NCBI GenBank assembly: GCA_017464425.1
Contig: JAFUDX010000043.1
Coordinates: 1-64,000, forward strand
Length of the DNA stretch: 64,000 nt
From: Treponema sp.
Lineage (GTDB): Bacteria; Spirochaetota; Spirochaetia; Treponematales; Treponemataceae
Reading direction: 5' to 3'
Part shown: positions 60,070 to 64,000 of the stretch, in pieces
Numbering within the stretch: position 1 is the stretch's first letter
Layout of the letters: every line of letters starts with the position of its first letter
The notes under the pieces: model-generated
Told to the model about the DNA's origin: nothing
Seen by the model: only the letters and a program-made list of their open reading frames with translations
The model's database searches: none
Made by a program: the position numbers and the translations under genes

Positions 60070-60873
60070 TTATTTATTCACCTCTGAAATTCCGTCGCCA
60101 AGCAAATTAAATGCAATCACCAGTAGAGAAAGAAAAAGTGCGGGAATAACCACGCCTTTTGGGTCAGTGAAGATAAATCGTTGCGCCTCATTAAGCATTC
60201 GGCCAAAACTCGGATTTGGGGGCTGAATTCCAAGACCGAGATAACTCAATCCAGACTCACTCAATATCGCAAGAACAAAAGAAAGCGAGCATGTCACCAA
60301 AAATTCTGGCAACACATTCGGAAAAATATGAACTATCATGATTCTGACAGTGCCAGCCCCACGCGCCACAGCAGATTTTACGAAAAGCGCCGTTTTTTGC
60401 TTCATAAAACTTGCCCGTACAATCCGTGTGAAGCGGGGAATGCTCATAAGGCAAAGCGCAAGAACTGTGATTTTTGTGTCAGTCCCAAAAACAGCAATCA
60501 GCATAAGGGCAAGCAGAATTCCAGGAAATGCCATCTGAACTGTAATCAATTTCTGAATCACCAAGTCGATTTTCCCGCCAAAATATCCTGAGACCGAGCC
60601 TATAATCAAGCCGAAAAGTCCACCAAAAACCATCACTGCAAATCCGATTCCAAACGAAATCCGTATTCCAACCAAAATTCGAGAAAGAACATCGCGCCCC
60701 AAATGATCAGTGCCAAGCAAATGATTTTTTGAAAAAGAGGAAAACTTATTAGCAGTGTCGGGAGCATCAATTTCATATGGAAGATAAAAAAATCCTACCA
60801 TCATAAGAATGAGAAAAAAACAGATGAGGCAAAATCCAATTAAAAAAGACTTATTTGAAAAATATTTTTTCAT
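60070..60873 (-). CDS. DppC/OppC-type ABC transporter permease
   Basis: A 267-residue inner-membrane permease with about six membrane segments. HLLGTDHLGRDVLSRILVGI is the family's periplasmic signature and AVARGAGTVRIMIVHIFPNV the EAA loop that contacts the ATPase. It belongs to the peptide/nickel/oligopeptide permease group. The start at 60873 gives the MKKYFSNKSFLIGF opening; the promoter TTGACG/TATAAT (60917-60945) puts transcription start near 60910, excluding farther upstream starts. No partner permease, ATPase or binding protein is adjacent, so it is an orphan here. Confidence 0.82.
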   Translation of the reverse strand: MKKYFSNKSFLIGFCLICFFLILMMVGFFYLPYEIDAPDTANKFSSFSKNHLLGTDHLGRDVLSRILVGIRISFGIGFAVMVFGGLFGLIIGSVSGYFGGKIDLVIQKLITVQMAFPGILLALMLIAVFGTDTKITVLALCLMSIPRFTRIVRASFMKQKTALFVKSAVARGAGTVRIMIVHIFPNVLPEFLVTCSLSFVLAILSESGLSYLGLGIQPPNPSFGRMLNEAQRFIFTDPKGVVIPALFLSLLVIAFNLLGDGISEVNK

Positions 60874-60916
60874 TTTTAAAACAGTCTCGCACCCTAAAAA
60901 CATCGCGTATATTGAA

Positions 60917-60945
60917 ATTATAAAATTGCCCTGCCCATTCGTCAA
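60917..60945 (-). promoter_or_regulatory. Promoter of the DppC-like permease
   Basis: TTGACG (60940-60945) and TATAAT (60917-60922) are 17 bases apart on the minus strand, a near-consensus promoter. The leader is about 37 bases. Confidence 0.75.
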
Positions 60946-60974
60946 CAATGCAATGTCGGAATTGTCCTAATACA

Positions 60975-60992
60975 TTTAAACCTTGGTTTAAA
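60975..60992. promoter_or_regulatory. Perfect 18-bp dyad, candidate operator
   Basis: TTTAAACC and GGTTTAAA around TT, between the divergent permease and outer-membrane-protein genes. It lies about 30 bases upstream of the permease -35 box and 31 bases before the other ATG, so it may bind a dimeric regulator of the latter. Confidence 0.5.
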
Positions 60993-61022
60993 TTTCCCAA
61001 TAAAAAAAGGAGGATTTTTTCT

Positions 61023-62312
61023 ATGAAAAAAATCGTAAGTGCAGTGGCATTGGCAGCTGTAGCGGCTAGCTTGGCGACTGCTGAATTGACTTCATCTTTG
61101 AATGTTCGCATGGGCGGAAGTGCTCTTACAAAAACAATGGCTGATGCTGGCGATACGACAAATGTGCTGGACTTGGGAAGTAGTGACTTCGGATGCGATT
61201 CGCTCACTTTCAAAGCAAGCAATGACTATGCTGGAGTCACATTGAACTGGGGTGCTTCACTTCAGGATAAACAGAAGGGAGGTAATCAAGCTACTACTTT
61301 CTGGACAAACAATGGAAAAGGTGTTGAACTCAGCGCATGGTTGAAACCGGCTAGCTGGCTCAAGTTCCAGATTGGTGCTCACAAAGATGGTATTTGGACT
61401 GTTGAACAGGTCAAAAAAGACACAGACGATACATCTTGGTCTGGCGCAGGAAAATACGCTTTCTTGTACAAACCGGGTGTTGCTTCAAAGAATTCAACTG
61501 GCTACTTCCTTGATGCACTGACAGATGTCCTCAATGGCGGTCAGACTTATTTGTTTGCTGACTTCACTTTCTTGGAAGGACAGCTTACAATTCGCCCAAC
61601 TTTTGTTAATACAGGCGTTGACTTCTTCCAGAAAGTCGCTGCTGATAAAAAAGCAGATGATCCAACTATGAAAACCGCTCCTGGTGCAATGGTTATGTTC
61701 AAGAATGATGCCGTTAAAATCAACCTCGACTTCCAGATGCCGACAAACAAGGATATTGCGTTCGGTATCTACGGTAGCCCGCTCGGTCTTGCTGACGGTG
61801 CGCTCCAGTTGATGGCAGGTTTCACTTTGGCAACAAACACAAGCGATGCGACAGACAATCTCGGCTACACGGGTGTTGCTCGTGACACAACGTTCTTCGC
61901 AGTTGACTTGCGTGTACGCTATGTTGCCGGCGACTTCCACATTGCTAACGCATTCAATTTCACTGGTGCTTCAGAAGATGGTAAAATTGTTGATAACACT
62001 GATGCTACAAAAGTTACAAGAACAGGCGATGCACACATCTGGGACGCTATTTTCTTGACCTACAAACTCAATGACAATTGGACTATTACAGGTGATGTGC
62101 AGATTGATGCATACACAGGTGATGACACCGTTACTGATTTGTATATCACACCAGGTGTTATGTACACAGCTGGTAAGGGAGCAACAATTACTGCAGGTCT
62201 TCATTTCAAGATTGCAGATTTGTCAGATGCTACAGCAACTACACCTGCAACTTCTGGAAAAGGAAAAACAACGACAATCGCTATTCCGTTTGTCTTCCGT
62301 GTTAAGATGTAA
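61023..62312 (+). CDS. Major outer-membrane-protein-like barrel
   Basis: A 429-residue protein with a signal peptide (about 1-20, ATAE). It is rich in Thr, Asp, Gly and Ala and alternates strands such as DSLTFKASNDYAGVTLNWGA, LKFQIGAHKDGIWTVEQVKK, RPTFVNTGVDFF and TITAGLHFKIADLSDA, and ends FVFRVKM, consistent with an outer-membrane beta barrel of a type common in treponemes. A strong ribosome site (AAGGAGG, nine bases before the ATG) suggests high expression. The bias to simple codons fits an abundant protein. Porin or adhesin role is inferred; no family is certain. Confidence 0.72.
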   Translation: MKKIVSAVALAAVAASLATAELTSSLNVRMGGSALTKTMADAGDTTNVLDLGSSDFGCDSLTFKASNDYAGVTLNWGASLQDKQKGGNQATTFWTNNGKGVELSAWLKPASWLKFQIGAHKDGIWTVEQVKKDTDDTSWSGAGKYAFLYKPGVASKNSTGYFLDALTDVLNGGQTYLFADFTFLEGQLTIRPTFVNTGVDFFQKVAADKKADDPTMKTAPGAMVMFKNDAVKINLDFQMPTNKDIAFGIYGSPLGLADGALQLMAGFTLATNTSDATDNLGYTGVARDTTFFAVDLRVRYVAGDFHIANAFNFTGASEDGKIVDNTDATKVTRTGDAHIWDAIFLTYKLNDNWTITGDVQIDAYTGDDTVTDLYITPGVMYTAGKGATITAGLHFKIADLSDATATTPATSGKGKTTTIAIPFVFRVKM

Positions 62313-62350
62313 GGAACCAAAATTATCTCCGTATAATTTTGAATTCCAAC

Positions 62351-62376
62351 GAGAATTTTCTTTACAGAAAATTCTC
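62351..62376. repeat. Perfect 10-bp hairpin after the outer-membrane-protein gene
   Basis: GAGAATTTTC pairs with GAAAATTCTC around TTTACA. Followed, as at 35353-35421, by a GC-rich hairpin terminator. Together these two sites look like a repeated tail module. Confidence 0.65.
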
Positions 62377-62409
62377 TCTTAGCTAAAACCGTGTCTCCGT
62401 GCACGGCAT

Positions 62410-62429
62410 TGCCTCCATCCGCGGGGGCA
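62410..62429. repeat. Imperfect GC-rich hairpin in the outer-membrane-protein gene tail
   Basis: TGCCTCC pairs with GGGGGCA around ATCCGC, between the two other hairpins downstream of the barrel gene. It adds to the complex 3' end of that transcript. No T-run follows. Confidence 0.4.
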
Positions 62430-62435
62430 AGTCGG

Positions 62436-62466
62436 CCGCCGCTCCTGCTTTGGGGCGGCGGTTTTT
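62436..62466 (+). terminator. Intrinsic terminator after the outer-membrane-protein gene
   Basis: CCGCCGC (62436-62442) pairs with GCGGCGG (62455-62461) and is followed by TTTTT. It separates the barrel gene from the AbiE pair. Confidence 0.85.
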
Positions 62467-62488
62467 GTGTATAACAATATAGGATACC

Positions 62489-62517
62489 TTGCAATTACAA
62501 CCAAAAAATTATAATAT
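62489..62517 (+). promoter_or_regulatory. Promoter of the AbiE pair
   Basis: TTGCAA (62489-62494) and TAATAT (62512-62517, overlapping a TATAAT) 17 bases apart. The ATG at 62527 is nine bases on with no ribosome site, so the leader is at most a few bases. Confidence 0.6.
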
Positions 62518-62526
62518 AAGTTCTAA

Positions 62527-63138
62527 ATGCAAGATGTGAGCAACATCACTAAAATAAAAAAAATATTTTCTCAAAACTCAGGCTATATTACCAGACGACA
62601 GGTAGACGAAAACAATATCCCATCATGGTTTTTAACGGATTTCGTTCGGAAAAATCACCTTGAAAAAATTACAAGAGGTTTTTATGCTAGCACAGATTGG
62701 ATGCAGGATGATTTTTTTGTTTTTCAGTACAAGTATCCGAAATTTATTTTTTCGCATGATTCTGCATTATATCTTTTGAATTTAACCGATAATTTGCCCC
62801 AAAGCATCGAGGTCACTGGACCAAAAAACTACCGACCTTTTAATCCTAAAGATTTACCCGTCATAATTCATACGGATTACAAAAAAGAGACCTACAGTAT
62901 CGGAATAACCAAAATTCAGACAAATCTTGGAAACGAGGTCTTTTCTTATGATGCTGAGAAAACTGTATGCGATCTCATTCGTAGAGCCGACAGGATTGAT
63001 TCCGAAATATATACGAAAGCCCTTCATAATTATGCAAAAAAACAAGACAAAAATACCTCAGCTTTACTTGAATATGCGAGGCTGATGGGCATAGAGAAAA
63101 AAGTTTATGAAATCATGATGGTGGTTTTAAATGAGTAA
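62527..63138 (+). CDS. abiEi: AbiEi-type antitoxin/transcription repressor
   Basis: A 203-residue protein with an N-terminal winged helix (about 1-55: NITKIKKIFSQNSGYITRRQ, LTDFVRKNHLEKITRGFYAS) and a C-terminal domain of the AbiEi family (about 75-160: FIFSHDSALYLLNLTDNLPQ). Such proteins are antitoxins of type IV systems and repress their own operon by binding inverted repeats. The gene is next to, and overlaps by eight bases, the AbiEii gene, which is the usual order. No ribosome site; the promoter ends nine bases before the ATG. It acts in phage defence (abortive infection) in known cases. Confidence 0.88.
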   Translation: MQDVSNITKIKKIFSQNSGYITRRQVDENNIPSWFLTDFVRKNHLEKITRGFYASTDWMQDDFFVFQYKYPKFIFSHDSALYLLNLTDNLPQSIEVTGPKNYRPFNPKDLPVIIHTDYKKETYSIGITKIQTNLGNEVFSYDAEKTVCDLIRRADRIDSEIYTKALHNYAKKQDKNTSALLEYARLMGIEKKVYEIMMVVLNE

Positions 63139-63970
63139 TACTAAGAATTCTGTTCAAGCACGAATAAAAAATCTTTCTCAAAAAATCTCTGTAAATGTTA
63201 ACACTCTTCTTGCCTCTTATTTTTTCGATGCCTTTTTACTCCGGCTGTCTAAATCTGAATATAGGGAAAATTTTATTCTTAAAGGAGGATTTTATCTCTC
63301 TGCAATTTTTGGGATTCAAAACCGTTATACCCAAGATTTGGACTTCAAGCTAACAGGACAAAATTTTGCGGAAATGAATGTTAGAGACATAATAGAAAAA
63401 ATCGTTGATATTCAATGTAATGATGAAATTTCTTTTGACCTAACATCAATTTCTCCGATTTTGGATGAAGATGCATACGGAGGATTTTCGGTCGTACTAG
63501 TCGGGCATCTTGAAAATATCCGACAGCAATTCACAATTGATATAGCGACTGGCAACCCAATAACCCCGACCGCTGTGACATACAAATACAAGAGATTGCT
63601 TGAAGAAACCACGATAGATTTCAAGGCGTATAATCTTGAAACGATACTTGCAGAAAAAATCCAAACGATTTTTAAGAGAGGTTTGTTAAACAGCAGGAGC
63701 AAAGATTTTTATGATGTTTATATTATAAAAAAACTGAGACTATCGGAATTAAATATAAATAATTTGAAGGCTGCGTTCCAAAATACCTGTAAATACAGGG
63801 AAACTTGCTTTTCAAAGAATGAGGCAGTAAAACTTTTGGAAAGTCTTTCGTCAAACGAACAATTTGTTTTGCGTTGGAAGAATTATGTGAATAAGAATTC
63901 ATTTGCGAAAGATATTCGTTTTGGAGATGTCATAAAAGCTTGTAAAGTTATAACGGAATTTATTTTTTAA
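63131..63970 (+). CDS. abiEii: AbiEii nucleotidyltransferase toxin
   Basis: A 279-residue nucleotidyltransferase of the AbiEii/AbiGii type. The core motif FILKGGFYLSAIFG (Gly-Gly at 52-53) and YTQDLDF (Asp69 and Asp71, metal ligands) are the catalytic start; a third acidic strand is FTIDIATGNP. AEKIQTIFKRGLLNSRSKDF then YDVYIIKK is the family's hallmark helix. Relatives transfer nucleotides to tRNA or bind GTP and stop growth. It overlaps abiEi by eight bases, so translation is coupled. The gene ends 30 bases before the window edge, so nothing can be said about what follows. Confidence 0.9.
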   Translation: MSNTKNSVQARIKNLSQKISVNVNTLLASYFFDAFLLRLSKSEYRENFILKGGFYLSAIFGIQNRYTQDLDFKLTGQNFAEMNVRDIIEKIVDIQCNDEISFDLTSISPILDEDAYGGFSVVLVGHLENIRQQFTIDIATGNPITPTAVTYKYKRLLEETTIDFKAYNLETILAEKIQTIFKRGLLNSRSKDFYDVYIIKKLRLSELNINNLKAAFQNTCKYRETCFSKNEAVKLLESLSSNEQFVLRWKNYVNKNSFAKDIRFGDVIKACKVITEFIF

Positions 63971-64000
63971 TATTTTTTGTATGGCAAACGAACACTCTTT

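Noticed and set aside
60948..61022. Extended start of the outer-membrane-protein gene
   Set aside because: The upstream residues are not a signal peptide and the strong ribosome site belongs to the ATG at 61023.
62201..62494. Minus-strand open frame over the barrel gene end and its terminators
   Set aside because: It crosses the barrel gene in antisense and consists partly of terminator sequence.

Overview
The window looks like a chromosomal segment of a spirochaete, most likely a Treponema-type organism of moderate GC. This is inferred from gene content and from several exported or cytoplasmic proteins that resemble treponemal proteins of unknown role; no 16S rRNA is present to prove it. 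Almost all of the DNA is coding, genes are packed in short operons, and I saw no prophage, insertion sequence or CRISPR array. Positions below are for the + strand of the window.

Layout. 1-4.9 kb: three lipoprotein genes, two of them paralogues with fibronectin-like regions. 5-8.2 kb: an ion permease, a GH18 hydrolase and a small lipoprotein. 8.3-15.1 kb (minus strand): tRNA-Arg(UCU), mazG, pth, a solute-binding lipoprotein, argD and secA. 15.2-21.9 kb: a dicarboxylate/amino-acid symporter, an EAL phosphodiesterase, murJ, and a carD-ispD-ispF operon. 22-28 kb: one 1,994-residue coiled-coil gene. 28-31 kb: HAD phosphatases, an alternative sigma factor and a small membrane protein. 31-34.4 kb: the conserved rpmH-rnpA-yidD-yidC-khpB block. 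34.5-38 kb: an RNA methyltransferase, kdgK and gatA. 38-42.6 kb: a ribosomal rplM-rpsI pair followed by recX, an HTH-receiver regulator, a SPOR protein and an unknown protein. 42.8-50.6 kb: two unknown exported proteins, metF, an RqcH/NFACT protein coupled to a PfkB kinase, and an acyltransferase-glycosyltransferase pair. 50.7-60 kb: a diguanylate cyclase, mnmG, adenosine deaminase with a degenerate paralogue, pepF, a barrel-like protein and tyrA. 60-64 kb: an orphan ABC permease, a major outer-membrane-protein-like gene and a type IV AbiE toxin-antitoxin pair.

Main observations. (1) The alternative sigma factor gene at 28737-29561 has a near-perfect sigma-54 (-24/-12) promoter at 29601-29619, with TATAC-rich repeats 150-220 bp upstream. 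This suggests an RpoN-to-sigma cascade like the RpoN-RpoS pathway of Borrelia. (2) Around fifteen genes have a vegetative -10 box ending only 6-9 bases before the ATG and no Shine-Dalgarno sequence, so leaderless mRNAs appear common. (3) The giant gene encodes an N-terminal membrane anchor, a central array of about 63 eleven-residue repeats and a C-terminal helix-turn-helix, a possible membrane-to-DNA tether. (4) An adenosine deaminase is followed without any gap by a paralogue that has lost the metal and catalytic residues. (5) A REP-like palindrome sits in frame inside the NFACT gene, and two related palindromes lie head to head between rpmH and rnpA.

The housekeeping genes cover protein export (secA, yidC, yidD), cell wall (murJ), isoprenoids (ispD, ispF), translation (rplM, rpsI, rpmH, gatA, pth, mnmG, NFACT) and c-di-GMP turnover (one cyclase, one EAL protein). 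All functions are assigned by reading the sequence; no database search was run.
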